From Saprolegnia diclina VS20 (taxonomy: Eukaryota > Oomycota > Saprolegniomycetes > Saprolegniales > Saprolegniaceae): a DNA stretch of 35,826 nt. How positions within the stretch are numbered: position 1 is the first letter of the stretch; every line of letters begins with the position of its first letter. The position numbers and the translations under genes are program-made. Of this stretch, positions 22,032-32,313 are shown piece by piece. The stretch spans positions 386,338 to 422,163 of the forward strand of contig NW_008246096.1 in the NCBI RefSeq assembly GCF_000281045.1, given 5' to 3'. The notes below the pieces were generated by a model. The model ran no database searches, was not told where the DNA came from, and saw only the letters and a program-made list of their open reading frames with translations.

Positions 22032-23261
22032 TTAGGGTTCGACGTGCAACGCCGCCGTAAACTCGTCGGCCGAGTAGAGCTGTGTGCCGAGCCGGTGCTC
22101 GAGCACCGAGAGGAACATGCGCACGCCGAGTGGGAGCGCGTCGTCGTTAAAGTCGAACGCATCCGAGTGCACGTCGCGGATCTGCGCATCGTCGACGCCC
22201 TTGGTGCCGAGGAAGAAGAAGCAGCCGGGGCGTTCCTGAAGGTAATACGACATGTCTTCGGACGCCATCATGGGCAGCCCCGCCTCCGTTGCGATGGCAA
22301 TGCTTCCCGCGACCTCGGCCACGATCGCTGCTTGCGCCGGCGCGTTGATGACGGCCGGGTACCCTTCCTGCATGGTGATCTCGGCCGTCGCACCGTGCAT
22401 GGCGCAGATGCCATGGACGAGCGTCTCAAAGCGCGTCCGCAGGAGCGTTGCGGCTGCCGGTGCGTAGTCGCGCATCGTGCCACCGAGCGTCGCAGTCGAC
22501 GGGATCACGTTGTTGGCTTCGCCCGCGTGCACCTGCGTGATCGAGAGCACCGCCGTGTCGTACGGCGAGAGGCTTCGGCTCACGATGGTCTGCGCGGCGT
22601 TGATGATCTGCGCGGCGATGATGACGGGGTCGCGGCACAGCTGCGGCGCGCTGCCGTGCCCACCGGCGCCCGTGATGCGCACGGTAAACTCTTGCTCGTG
22701 GGCCATGACGGGCCCGGACCGGACATGGACCTGGCCCAAGGGGAAGCCGTAGTTGTGGTACCCGTACACCTCGTCAACGCCGTCGAGGCAGCCGTCGGCG
22801 ATCATCGAGAGCGCGCCGCCGGGATTCTCTTCCTCGGACGGCTGGAAGAGAAGCCGGACGCGCGTTTGCGCGGGCAGCAAATGGCGCTTGCGCTGGAGCA
22901 AGATGGCAAACCCGACGAGCGTCGCCATGTGCCCGTCGTGGCCGCACATGTGCGCGATCGCGGGCGATGTCGACGCATACGACAGGTGCGCATTGCACTC
23001 GGTCATCGGCAGCGCGTCCATATCCGATCGGAACGCAACGCAGCGCACGGGCGTCACCGACGCGGCCGCGCTCGGCAGCGCGTCAATGTCGACGACGAGG
23101 CCGGTCATCGCGCATGCGCGGATGCTCGCCTCGGGGATCTTGGCCTCGTTGACGAGCATCGAGCGGAGCGTGCGCTGGGTCCGGACCTCCTGGAACGCGA
23201 GCTCTGGGTGGGCGTGGAGGTCGCGCCGCAGCTGGCGCAGGAGCGGAAAGAGGTTGACCAT
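22032..23261 (-). CDS. M20D-family amidohydrolase / carboxypeptidase
   Basis: A metal-dependent hydrolase of amide bonds, from the family of hippurate hydrolases and plant IAA-amino-acid hydrolases; the substrate here is unknown. One exon, 409 aa, from the ATG at 23261 (MVNLFPLLRQLRRDLHAHPEL). An upstream in-frame extension begins only at TTG. Metal-site motifs are present: MCGHDGH (Cys106, His108), FQPSEEENPGG (Glu143/144), GYHNYG (His169) and a SEDMSYY near the C-terminus, plus the dimerisation-domain GGHGSAP. No signal peptide is evident, so probably cytosolic. It is intronless in a window where most genes carry introns and resembles bacterial enzymes in length and motifs, so an origin by transfer is possible but unproven. 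It ends 89 bp from the converging USP gene. A CCAATCA lies about 50 bp upstream. Confidence 0.93.
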   Translation of the reverse strand: MVNLFPLLRQLRRDLHAHPELAFQEVRTQRTLRSMLVNEAKIPEASIRACAMTGLVVDIDALPSAAASVTPVRCVAFRSDMDALPMTECNAHLSYASTSPAIAHMCGHDGHMATLVGFAILLQRKRHLLPAQTRVRLLFQPSEEENPGGALSMIADGCLDGVDEVYGYHNYGFPLGQVHVRSGPVMAHEQEFTVRITGAGGHGSAPQLCRDPVIIAAQIINAAQTIVSRSLSPYDTAVLSITQVHAGEANNVIPSTATLGGTMRDYAPAAATLLRTRFETLVHGICAMHGATAEITMQEGYPAVINAPAQAAIVAEVAGSIAIATEAGLPMMASEDMSYYLQERPGCFFFLGTKGVDDAQIRDVHSDAFDFNDDALPLGVRMFLSVLEHRLGTQLYSADEFTAALHVEP

Positions 23262-23963
23262 CGCAAATCTTGAAATGACCCACGACGATGCTATTGGCAA
23301 AAAATCAGCCAATCAAACAGCGCGACGACGCCAGCTTCAAGCCACAAGATTTGGCGGCGTCCGAGGTCGGAGCTTGCACCCACTCAGTGCTGTACGAACA
23401 TGTTCTCGTAGGGACACCCGGACCAGCTTTACCTATTTGGCAGAGAAGAATGACCTTGCAGTTGTGAAGTGCTGTGTACATTTGGGATATCGATTCGCTT
23501 GGCATGCTTACTTCAAAATTGCTGCATATGACGGGAATTCCTTGTTGTCCCGGTGCAAGTCCGTCGCAATACTGCTGCCATTTCCGTATCATCTTCGGAT
23601 GCAGCGTCTTGCTTGCCGTGCTTGTTGAACGCAACTGGTGCTCAACCTCTATCGTCTTTTCGCACAAGGCAGCAAGGCAGAATACCGGAATCTACAGCGA
23701 TTTACCGTTTTATAGGCTGCAATACACGGTGCAGGCTTGGGTGGTTTCGGCGACCGATCCAAGAGCAGTTTCCGTGAAACGGGATTCTGGAAATTTATGA
23801 ACGGCTGGCCAATCACAGCGCGCGCCAAACAATCGCAGCCAATCAGAAGCCAACATGGGCGATCCGACCCTTTGGCGCGACGCTTGGGGATGTCCTTTGG
23901 AAATGGAAGCGGCTGCCATCGTCATTCAGTATCTGCAGCCCTCGGCGCGAGAGCTTCCGAAGA
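23262..23963. other. Divergent intergenic region
   Basis: This is the shared 5' flank of the M20D gene (minus) and the Gly/Tyr-repeat protein gene (plus). It contains CCAAT boxes at 23309-23313, 23809-23813 and 23839-23843. Short frames here show no recognisable product. Confidence 0.5.
23809..23843 (+). promoter_or_regulatory. Paired CCAATCA boxes upstream of Gly/Tyr-repeat gene
   Basis: Two copies of CCAATCA (CCAATCACA and CCAATCAGA), 30 bp apart, lie 120-155 bp before the ATG at 23964. CCAAT boxes bind NF-Y-type factors in eukaryotes. The same heptamer recurs close to other start codons in this window, which supports a promoter role. No experimental evidence. Confidence 0.35.
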
Positions 23964-25964
23964 ATGTTTCGTCTTCTCGCTGGTACCGCCGCCGTCACCG
24001 CTGTGGCTGCGACGGACGCCGTCTACCCCCCGCCCCAAGCCAAGGGCGGCTATGGTGGAGGCAACAATTGGTACGCCACCCAAAGCCAAGGCCAAGGCGG
24101 CTACGGCGGTGGCTACAACCCCCAAGCCAAGGGTGGCTATGGTGGCGACAACTCTGGCTACGCCCCGAAAGCCAAGGGTGGCTATGGTGATGACAACGCT
24201 GGCTACGCCCCGAAAGGCAAGAGTGGCTACGGCGGTGACAACTACGCTCCCCAAGGCAAGGGCGGCTACGGCTACGGCCGCAAGGCGATCACGTTTCCGC
24301 CGGCGTACGCGATCATCGACCCCAACTACTACAACTCGATCTTCACAGGGTACCAAAACTGCGTCGCGACCAAGTGCGACGTGCTCCCGAGCGACTACAG
24401 CGCGACGGGCATCAACGACTGCATCTCGACGATCGCGGGCTACACGTCGTGCGTCACGGCGTGCGCGGCCGGCCAAGCGCTCGAAACCGTCGAGGACTTT
24501 CGGACGCTGCTCGAGAGCGTGATCGAGATCGGGAACGACCAGCTGCGCCAGGCGCGCGTGTACCTCTCGGGCCTCGGCGACCTCGACGTGATTGGCGAGC
24601 GCGTCCACATTGGCGAGTCGTGCTGCCTCCCCAACAGCTACTTTGCGTCATGGGAGCGCATCATGATCCCTGTTGCGACAAAACTCAAGAAGGCGGACGC
24701 GGATCAAGGCAACTCGTACAATCCTCGGTACCCGAACAACCCCGCACCACCCGCCGCCAACCCGGATGACGAGACCACGCCTTACATGATGTCGGCGGCC
24801 GACTACATTAGCTTTTGCACGTCGGCGGATTCTGGCACCAAGTTCGAATGGCTCGACAAAGAAGACATCTGCGCCGACACGACCAAGGCCACTTACTTGC
24901 AGGCGCTACAGCGCAACCTCGGGCATCTGATTCTGGCGCCGTCGTGCGTCACGGACGCTCCCGATGGCGCGTGCTGCGACGACGCCCACCCGAACCCGCG
25001 CGCGACACCCTTCCGCGGCGACGTCTGTGTTGCGACCACGTACGAAGCCAACGGCAAGACCAAGACGCTGACGACGCCACTCATCAAGCCCACCGCTGTG
25101 TCGAAGAAGCAAGGCCGACGCTATGACCCGTGCCCGTGCGACGAAATTGACCAGGGTACTGGAGACAACAAGACGCCCAAGCGCATCCGCTACGACTATG
25201 TGAGCGGCCGTGACTTGCTCTACTACACGGTGACAGGCGGTTTGCCGTCCGACTACGTAGAAGCCAGCGAAGATGGCCCCTCGACGTGCACGTACAACGT
25301 CGGGCTGGCAACACCAACGACCGACGGCTTTTTCAAGGACATCGCGCCCATCACGGCCCCCCTCTTTTTGGCCAGCGAAGAGGGCGGCGAAGAACTTGGA
25401 ATCTCCATTACCGAAGACGCCATTAAGGCTGTGCGCCACTGCCCGACGGACGGTCTCCTCGAGTACTGCAACGTCGACCAGTACGCGTCGTTCCTCGAGT
25501 ACCAGCTCTTTGACCACGCCAACTGCGACATTGCCGACCTCCGCACGCAGCACACGGACTACTCGTCGTCGTACCAGACGATCGCCTGCCTCTACAAGAT
25601 CTTCTCGCTCAAGTGCGACTGCATGGAAGCCGTCCTCTCGTGCTACTCGGTCTCGTCGCACTACGCCTCGTCGCTCTCCAAAGTCATTGGCCAAGCCGCC
25701 TCGATCCTCTGCGGCTTTGTGCTCTGCCAGCGCCCGAACGTCTATTCGCTCTTTGGCGACGAGTACGCGATCGACCGCGCGTCCCTCATGCGCCAACTGC
25801 TCACGTCCGCCGGCATCTTTAGCGCCGGCTCGCTCTCGCCCGCGGCCGCCGTTCTCCTCTCGTTTGGCCTTGGCATGGTTGCGCTCGTCGTTGCCAAGAA
25901 GGTTGCGGCCGCCGAGAAGGCCAAGACCGTCGACATTGATGCAGGGTACCAGAATCTTATTTAA
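23964..25964 (+). CDS. Secreted Gly/Tyr-repeat, Cys-rich single-pass membrane protein
   Basis: I do not recognise the family. A single exon encodes 666 aa. Residues 1-19 look like a signal peptide (MFRLLAGTAAVTAVAATDA). Residues 21-105 are four or five repeats on the theme QAKGGYGGDNSGYAP, rich in Gly, Tyr, Lys and Gln. Residues 106-620 form a Cys-rich region with several CC and CxC arrangements (ESCCLPNSYF, DGACCDDAHP, DPCPCDEID), as in disulphide-bonded extracellular domains. Near 627-644 lies one hydrophobic helix (AAAVLLSFGLGMVALVVA), followed by a short Lys-rich tail ending GYQNLI, which contains a YxxPhi-type sorting signal (YQNL). This predicts a type I surface protein. Gly/Tyr repeats recall adhesive or wall proteins, but that is only an analogy. 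Two CCAATCA boxes lie upstream. Confidence 0.85.
   Translation: MFRLLAGTAAVTAVAATDAVYPPPQAKGGYGGGNNWYATQSQGQGGYGGGYNPQAKGGYGGDNSGYAPKAKGGYGDDNAGYAPKGKSGYGGDNYAPQGKGGYGYGRKAITFPPAYAIIDPNYYNSIFTGYQNCVATKCDVLPSDYSATGINDCISTIAGYTSCVTACAAGQALETVEDFRTLLESVIEIGNDQLRQARVYLSGLGDLDVIGERVHIGESCCLPNSYFASWERIMIPVATKLKKADADQGNSYNPRYPNNPAPPAANPDDETTPYMMSAADYISFCTSADSGTKFEWLDKEDICADTTKATYLQALQRNLGHLILAPSCVTDAPDGACCDDAHPNPRATPFRGDVCVATTYEANGKTKTLTTPLIKPTAVSKKQGRRYDPCPCDEIDQGTGDNKTPKRIRYDYVSGRDLLYYTVTGGLPSDYVEASEDGPSTCTYNVGLATPTTDGFFKDIAPITAPLFLASEEGGEELGISITEDAIKAVRHCPTDGLLEYCNVDQYASFLEYQLFDHANCDIADLRTQHTDYSSSYQTIACLYKIFSLKCDCMEAVLSCYSVSSHYASSLSKVIGQAASILCGFVLCQRPNVYSLFGDEYAIDRASLMRQLLTSAGIFSAGSLSPAAAVLLSFGLGMVALVVAKKVAAAEKAKTVDIDAGYQNLI
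24030..24285 (+). repeat. In-frame Gly/Tyr codon repeats
   Basis: About five imperfect repeats of 39-48 nt, each with a core coding GGYGG followed by Asp/Asn-rich and Tyr-Ala-Pro codons, lie inside the secreted protein gene. All length changes are multiples of three, so the frame is kept. The units are similar in DNA as well as protein, which suggests fairly recent expansion. Confidence 0.8.
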
Positions 25965-26271
25965 GTGCCCGGCAGCCCGCAATACAATGCGTCATGGATG
26001 TTTAACCTACAACAAAATTCTCTTTTCCTTACCCTTTTCACATTCTCATGTCCCAAAAATCTACGTTGTCATTGGTACTATTGCAAACTTTATCGAAATG
26101 CAATGAGAGCAGGCAAGCAACCAGCTGATGCGGACAAGCTCGAGTGCCTCTAGCGCATCCTACACCGACAACCCAGTGATGGACCCTAAACCCCCATATG
26201 TTGCCAGAACCCAGGTCCAGTTACACTGTACGATGAGCCAAGAACGAGACACGAAAACTACAAACTACAAA

Positions 26272-29200
26272 CTACGAACGAGTCCACTCGATGCGACCGC
26301 GGCGGTGCTTTTCGAGATACGCGTTGATCTTGGAAAAGCAGTGTGAGCCGTGGACGCCGTCGTTGCAGTCGAGCAGGAGGTGCTTGGCGCCGTTGATGAG
26401 GACATTGCGCTTCTACATCACCACACGCGCGTCAACATCTCATCGCTATCAATGTCGACAAGTTTTACCGGCAGCGCGGCGCCGAGGAGCAAAAATACAC
26501 TGTGGGACGTCACTCGGTTGAGAATGCGCAGCACGGCCTCGAGAAAGAGCTCCCAGCCCTGGTTCGCATGGGACCCGGCAGTGTTGGCGCGCACGCTCAG
26601 CACTGCGTTTAGCAATAGCACGCCCTACGCCCACCGTATCTTGCATCGCCACGCAACCTATCGCGTCGTCGTACCTGCTTGGCCCAGCTCTCTAGCGACG
26701 CGCTTGGCAATTGCGGAAGCGCCGAGTCCCGGCCGAGCTCATCAAACAGAGCTTGGAGGCTCGTGGAAACGCGGGCTGCGGGCGGCAGCGCAAAGCACAG
26801 CCCCGTCGCCTTCCCGATTGAGGCGTACGGCTCCGCGCCGAGCACCACGACGCGGACGCTCTCGAGCGGGCACGCATCGAACGCCGCCAAGAGGCTTCGG
26901 ACGGGCGGGCACAGTTGGTGTCCTCGCCTAATACACAGCATGAGCTGCATGCCAACCAAGACGGTGAGCCAACTCTGCTTCGAGTGCCAAGAAGGCGGCG
27001 AGGCGGCGCATGTAGGCCTTTTCAAACTCGGTGGTGAGCACCTGGCGCCACGCATCGTCGTGCAGCAAATTCGACCACACCAGTGGCGGCGCGGTCTCGT
27101 GTCGCGGCCGCTTGGCGAGAGGTTCGTCCGAGACGACGACGACGGGCACGTTGGTGTTGCGTAAGCGGGCGAGAAACGCAGACGCTTTGGCCGACTGCAT
27201 CGCGCAGTAGCTTGCGACGAGCGCGTCGACCGAAGTGTCCGAGAGCATGGTTCGAACGTCGTCCCGATCGCGCTGGAGAAGCGCATGCACCCGTATTTCA
27301 AACACAGACGTGGCGTCGGTTGGCGGGACATGCACGACAAAGGCGAGCACGAGGCACATGATGAGGAGCGGACCGAGCCCGACGCTGCGAAAAACTGCGT
27401 GCGCGTGAAGCGCCTGGCGCACCTCGGGTATTAACCACTGCGTCGCACTCGGCTGCGTCGATATCGCAGTCTTGAGCATGTGCGGGAGGAAGAGCGCGTC
27501 GATCGCGGTCATCATGGCATGCGAGAGTCGGGTGGGGTTCATGGGCGAACTCGCGGTCGCGATGCGCTTGAGCGACCGGAGCAGCCATGAGCACGGGTGC
27601 AGCGACGACGAGGTGCACACAAGGTGGCACGGCGACGCCAACCACGATGGCACGCGCTTTTGCGCCAGCGAGAGTCGCAGGACGCCGGTTAGAATCGCTT
27701 GGCCGAGGGCATCAATGTCGCCTTTGCATTCGGTCGGCAAATACAGCTGCATGAGCGTGATATGAACAAGTGGGGCCAGCCGAGGGTCGTCGCAGTACCC
27801 GAGGAGTGCGATCCACGACGCGCAGTCCAAGGCCACGAACGGCGCGGGCGACCCTCCAACTTGTACGCAGGGCGTCGAGACGCTTGTCTCGTGGCCAATG
27901 AAAAACCCGATCGTCGATGTCGCCTTCGTGGGCACGATGACCGCCTGCGCCAACGTCGTTGCAAACGTCATCCACGACGCATGGCTACCAAGCAGCAATG
28001 ACTGCCGCGCTGCATGGATGATGCACGATGTGATGGGCAGCGTGCGGAGCGCGGGGAGGTTGAACCACTGCTGCAGCGTCGCCGTGTGTGCCGGGGCCTG
28101 CCACAACAGAGTCACGAGCGCCGCCGAGACGTGCGGCTGCTCCAAGACGCGGGCCCACGGCAAGTCGACCCACGAGGATGTGATGCAAATCCAATTCGGG
28201 AGCTCGGACGCCGAGATGCGCGTGAGCGCGGTCTGCAGAACGTTGCTCCAGTGGTCGTTCAGCAACCAGCCGCGGATCGTGGCGACGCCGAGTGTCAAGT
28301 GCTCGAGCTGCGACATGTCGACGCAGTGGACCGCCGTGTGCAGCAAAAAGGCCGTGAGCGCGCGCAAGTCGAGCGGCATGTTCGTCTCGAGATCGATCCG
28401 TAAAAGGGTCTCGAGCCGCAGCGGCGACATGGGCAGTCCGGTGGCATTCGGATGCGTGTAGCGCTCGCCGTACGCGACCAAGGTCGCCGACGGCGGCACA
28501 AGGTGGCTTGCCCACATCTCGGCGACGGCCGACCCAGTCTGCCGCAGCCACAAGACGATCTGGTTCCAAAGTCGCGTCCAGTGACAGCGGTCGGACGTCT
28601 TCCGCGACGAGGTGACGAGACTGAAAAAAAGAGCGTCCAGAAACTGCTTGTCGTCGGCGCAGCAGCGCGCCCAGAGCGCTTTGCCATCCGCACCGTCGTG
28701 GTCGAACGCGACGAAGAAGCGCACGAGTGCGTTCGAGTGGCTCGTCCAAGCGTCATCGAGCGACATGTCCCCCAGAACGTCACTGAGCAGCACGCGGCTG
28801 GGCCACGACGGCGCACGGACGCTTGCGATCGCGCGATTGCGGTCGACAAGGCGGCATAGCAGCGCACGTCCGCGTGGATACGAGAGCTGCGTCGCCACGG
28901 CCGTCGCCAACGCCAGCGCCACGTCAGGCGATGCTGCAAACGCATCGCAAAGCACTGCGTCGTCGATAGCCACAGAGCGTATCCAGTCCGAGTCGTCGTT
29001 GCGCAAGAGACATGCGTGGAGCACGCGCGACCACAGGCGAGGTGAAAGCGCCTCGTTTGTTGTCGCCACGGCCAGCGCCGTGTCGTCAAAGAAGAGCTGG
29101 CGCGCGTTCGCGAGGTCAACGTGGCGGCCTCGGGACACCACCAAGGACGCCGCCCGCGCCACGAGGTACTCTTCGACCGGCGTGTACGAAGCTTCGTTTT

Positions 29201-30329
29201 GGTGATGCACAAGCGCCGCGCCGGCGCCGAGTGCACTCGCCCAGAATGCATCGCTCAGCGGCGTTGCCTCTGCGCCCAAGAGAAGGTCGTACACGGCGTG
29301 TAGCGAGTCTGCTATCGACCATGCAGCGTAGACGCGGGCGAGGTGCGCCATGGTGTCCGCAACGCGCGCAGAAGGGCTCTGGCTCACAGACCACGAAGCG
29401 TTGGGAACTCGCAAGAGCTGGCAAACCACGGAATGCGCCCAGTGGCGACGACCCGAGAGAAAGCGGGCGACACCGTTGCGCTCGAGCGTCGCGGCTTCGA
29501 GAAAGGCGTCCAGCAACGACGAGAGGCACAGCTGCCAATGCAACGCCGTGCGCTGAACCAGCTCTGCGCCGTGCCCGAGTGCTGGCGCCTCGAGGTGGTC
29601 TTTGCAGAACGTATCCATGTCCCACGCAAGGACGACGACGGCGCTAAGAGAGGTCGGGCCGGACGCGGCAAGCGTCCGCAGCCTACGTACGTGGACGGGA
29701 CAGAGCCCTAGTCAAGGTCACGCATACGTCAATGTCGCACTGTGACGTCGTGTACCTGTTGTGGGCGCTGTCATCGCGTTAATAGCATCCATCGGCAGAC
29801 GCAGTGCAGGTAGCGACAGCGGGATGGCATGGGCGTGTGAGCGCGGGCACCCGATGGCGGCGAGTCGTTCGAGCGTTGCGCTGAACTGCTCCGACTGCGG
29901 TCCGTAGGCCCGTAGTTGCTCGGTCAGACGAAGCACGTTGTCACGACCAGCCAATCTGAACGAGTCGCTGGTCTCGTGTTCCAAGAGGAAGCATGCATCT
30001 TGGACCCACGCCAATGGCGCCGTGTTGTCTTCCAAGGCGATTGAGAGAGCGCGCAGGCGTAGGTCGATTGGCAGCAGCGGTGGTGCGAGCAGCTCGAGCT
30101 GCTGCTTGGGTGCAAGCGCCGTCACAACGGCCCGGAATTGCGCAGGCGACGCCAGCGCTAGCAAGAGCCGCGCGCTGGACACCGCCTTTGGCTCGTGCGC
30201 CGCCCATCGGCGGACCATGGGCGCCAGCAAGAATGGAGCGGACGTCAGTAGCGCATGCACGTCGTCGAGGTCTGTACCATGGAGGAGGGCTGTCGCTGCC
30301 GCCGCAGCGCGGTGCTCGAGCCCTGCCAT
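26272..30329 (-). CDS. Large helical protein fused to a degenerate uracil-DNA-glycosylase-like domain
   Basis: Five exons, 30329-29756, 29707-26963, 26922-26675, 26624-26469, 26412-26272, give 1,287 aa. Residues 1 to about 1,065 are Leu/Ala-rich and look like an all-helical (HEAT/ARM-like) scaffold; I do not recognise the family. A short basic stretch (LAKRPR) then precedes a UNG-like domain (about 1,067-1,287). It aligns to the intact UNG next door from LLHDDAWRQVL through SWAKQGVLLLNAVLSVR to CFSKINAYL, with the last two intron positions and a 156-nt exon shared. The catalytic motif GQDPYH reads GAEPYA (Asp to Glu at 1137), and the segment with the catalytic-loop His (HPSPL) is deleted, leaving KHLLLDCN. 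So the domain should be catalytically dead and may act in DNA or protein binding. The 40-nt intron at 26962-26923 is the least certain junction. The reading frame itself shows the fusion, since UNG homology begins inside the 2.7-kb exon. Confidence 0.82.
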
Positions 30330-30548
30330 CGTCTACAAAGTGCGATGTCAAATTAAGTACGCCCTACAAAGTACGATTTAATTGGCCAATCCAATAATGG
30401 GCAAGGTATCAATTCATCAACGCCACGCTGAAAGGACCTAACTCAAGGAGCTTACTAGTAGTAGCGTACGATAAATCTCTAACGGAGGTGCATGGCATTA
30501 CAAATGGACTTATACATTAGGGTGCAAAGCAAGGCTGGGCAAAGACGC

Positions 30549-31598
30549 TTACTCGACGGTCCAGTCGATCGGGTCCTTGCCCTGCTGGACAAGGTACGCG
30601 TTCGTCTTGGAGAAGCAGCGCGACCCGATGAAAGGCTCGGCCGTCTTGGTGGCGCCGAGCGGCGACGGGTGGGAGCTCGTGAGGATACAGTGCTTGGACC
30701 GGTCGATGAGCGCGCTTTTCTCCTGCATTTATCATGAGAAAACTATAAGAAATGTAGTCGGCAGTACCTGCGCCGGTTTGCCCCAGAGAAGGAACACGAC
30801 ACCGGACGTCTCTTTGCTAATCTTGCGCATGATGACGTCCGTAAACGTCTCCCAGCCCTGCTTCTTGTGCGAGTTGGCCTCGGTCGCACGCACCGTCAGC
30901 ACCGTATTGAGCAGCAGGACGCCCTGTGCCGTCAGGACGGGTAAGCTATCGATGGAGCCAGGGAATGAGTATCGTACCTGGTCGCACCACGAAAGCAAGC
31001 AACCGTGCGACGGCTTGGGAATGTTCACGTCTGCGATCGCTTCCTTGTAGATGTTTTTGAGACTCGGCGGCGGCGGTACGGGCTTTTGCACCGAGAAGCA
31101 GAGGCCATGCGCCTAAGAGCCCTTGAGGTGCGTCGGCAACGACAACGCGAGTCTACCTGACCGGGGCCGTGGTACGGGTCTTGGCCGAGGATGACCACTT
31201 TGATCTTATCGAACGGGCAGAGGTTGAGCGCAGTGAAGATCTCGCTCTTCGGTGGGAAAATCATGGCTTTCTTCCTACGCCAACATGAGCGCAAGTCGAT
31301 GGCAGGCATAGGCGTACTGCTGCTCCCGGACGAGGAACGCGTCCAGCGACTTGAAGTAGCTCTTCTTGAACTCGGGGGCGAGCATCTCGCGCCACGTGGG
31401 CTCGGTCAAGAGGTCGCCCACGGTCGCAGGAGCTGGCGCCGCCGAGGCAGTCTTGGTCGGCGCGGCCTCTGCCGGCGCCGCTTCCGTCGCCGCCGGGGTT
31501 TCTTTGGCCTTCTTGGCCGCTGGCTCGGCGCTGCTGCGGCTCGCGGCAGCTCGCTTCGGCCGGTCGGACGCGGTGAAGAAGGCTCGGATGTCACTCAT
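30549..31598 (-). CDS. UNG: Uracil-DNA glycosylase (family 1), intact
   Basis: Excises uracil from DNA, starting base-excision repair. Five exons, 31598-31318, 31274-31157, 31112-30978, 30923-30768, 30722-30549, give 287 aa. The N-terminal about 60 residues are Ala/Pro/Lys-rich and disordered, with MSDIRAFF followed by RPKR, which resembles the PCNA-binding and nuclear-targeting start of human UNG2 (the canonical Gln is absent). Catalytic motifs are complete: [10 protein letters not shown] with Asp126, [25 protein letters not shown], and HPSPLG with His248. The protein ends PIDWTVE, as the family does. The start at 31598 is the first ATG; the upstream frame continues only to a GTG. A CCAATCA lies about 40 bp upstream. 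The next gene on the same strand (219 bp on) ends in a degenerate copy of this enzyme. Confidence 0.95.
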
Positions 31599-32313
31599 GC
31601 GTGCAAATCGAAAATGGCGGCAAACCACGCAAGGGCCAATCAGATGCGATCATCATTTCTGAAATAGTGTGCAATTTGGTTGCGGGATATGCAGGTCCGC
31701 CACAGGAGCGATATCAAGCTCCAAGAACGACAAAGGATCGCCCGAGCATACTATATGACACACGTTCTTCTACGATAGACGGACGTAGGTGCTTTAGTGC
31801 TCGTAGAATGGTACATTGCACTTGCACATCCACTACCGTATCACACTATTTGCGTGGAGGGTGCTATGCAGAATCTGTTTCCCGCCACCACGCTCGCGCC
31901 ATCGCCACAGCGCCTGCGCGCGAAAGACACCAAGTTGATTCCGATGGACAGTGTACAAATAACTTCTTCGCAGCGCATCTGCTCTTTGACATGGAGAGTA
32001 TCATGCTTCGTCATCGTGCCCCAGTCAAGTTGCCCTGTTCACCGAGCAAAGCTGGCACTGCATGCTTCACCGTAGAGCATTTGCCTTGATCTTGATTGGC
32101 CACATCAAGCTATTGCCCAGACCTCGGTAAGATCCAGGGTTATGTTGTTACAAGAGCTCATCGCAAGTGGTTAGCCTTCGCCTTCCTCGCAAGAAGGACG
32201 CGCCGCCATCGGAAGCGGTGCGGAAATATCCATGGGGCTGCAAAAGACAATCATTTTGACCAATCACACACCGCTGCCTGCACGAAGAAGCTCACTTTGC
32301 CTTTAGCCTGAAA
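31599..32313. other. Divergent intergenic region (UNG / kinase)
   Basis: This is the shared 5' flank of UNG (minus) and the APH-like kinase (plus). CCAATCA occurs near both ends, at 31636-31640 and 32260-32264, each within about 55 bp of a start codon. I see no coding frame with a recognisable product in between. Confidence 0.5.

Noticed and set aside
23262-23312. Seventeen-residue N-terminal extension of the M20D protein
   Set aside because: It would need a TTG start; the ATG at 23261 fits the family length.
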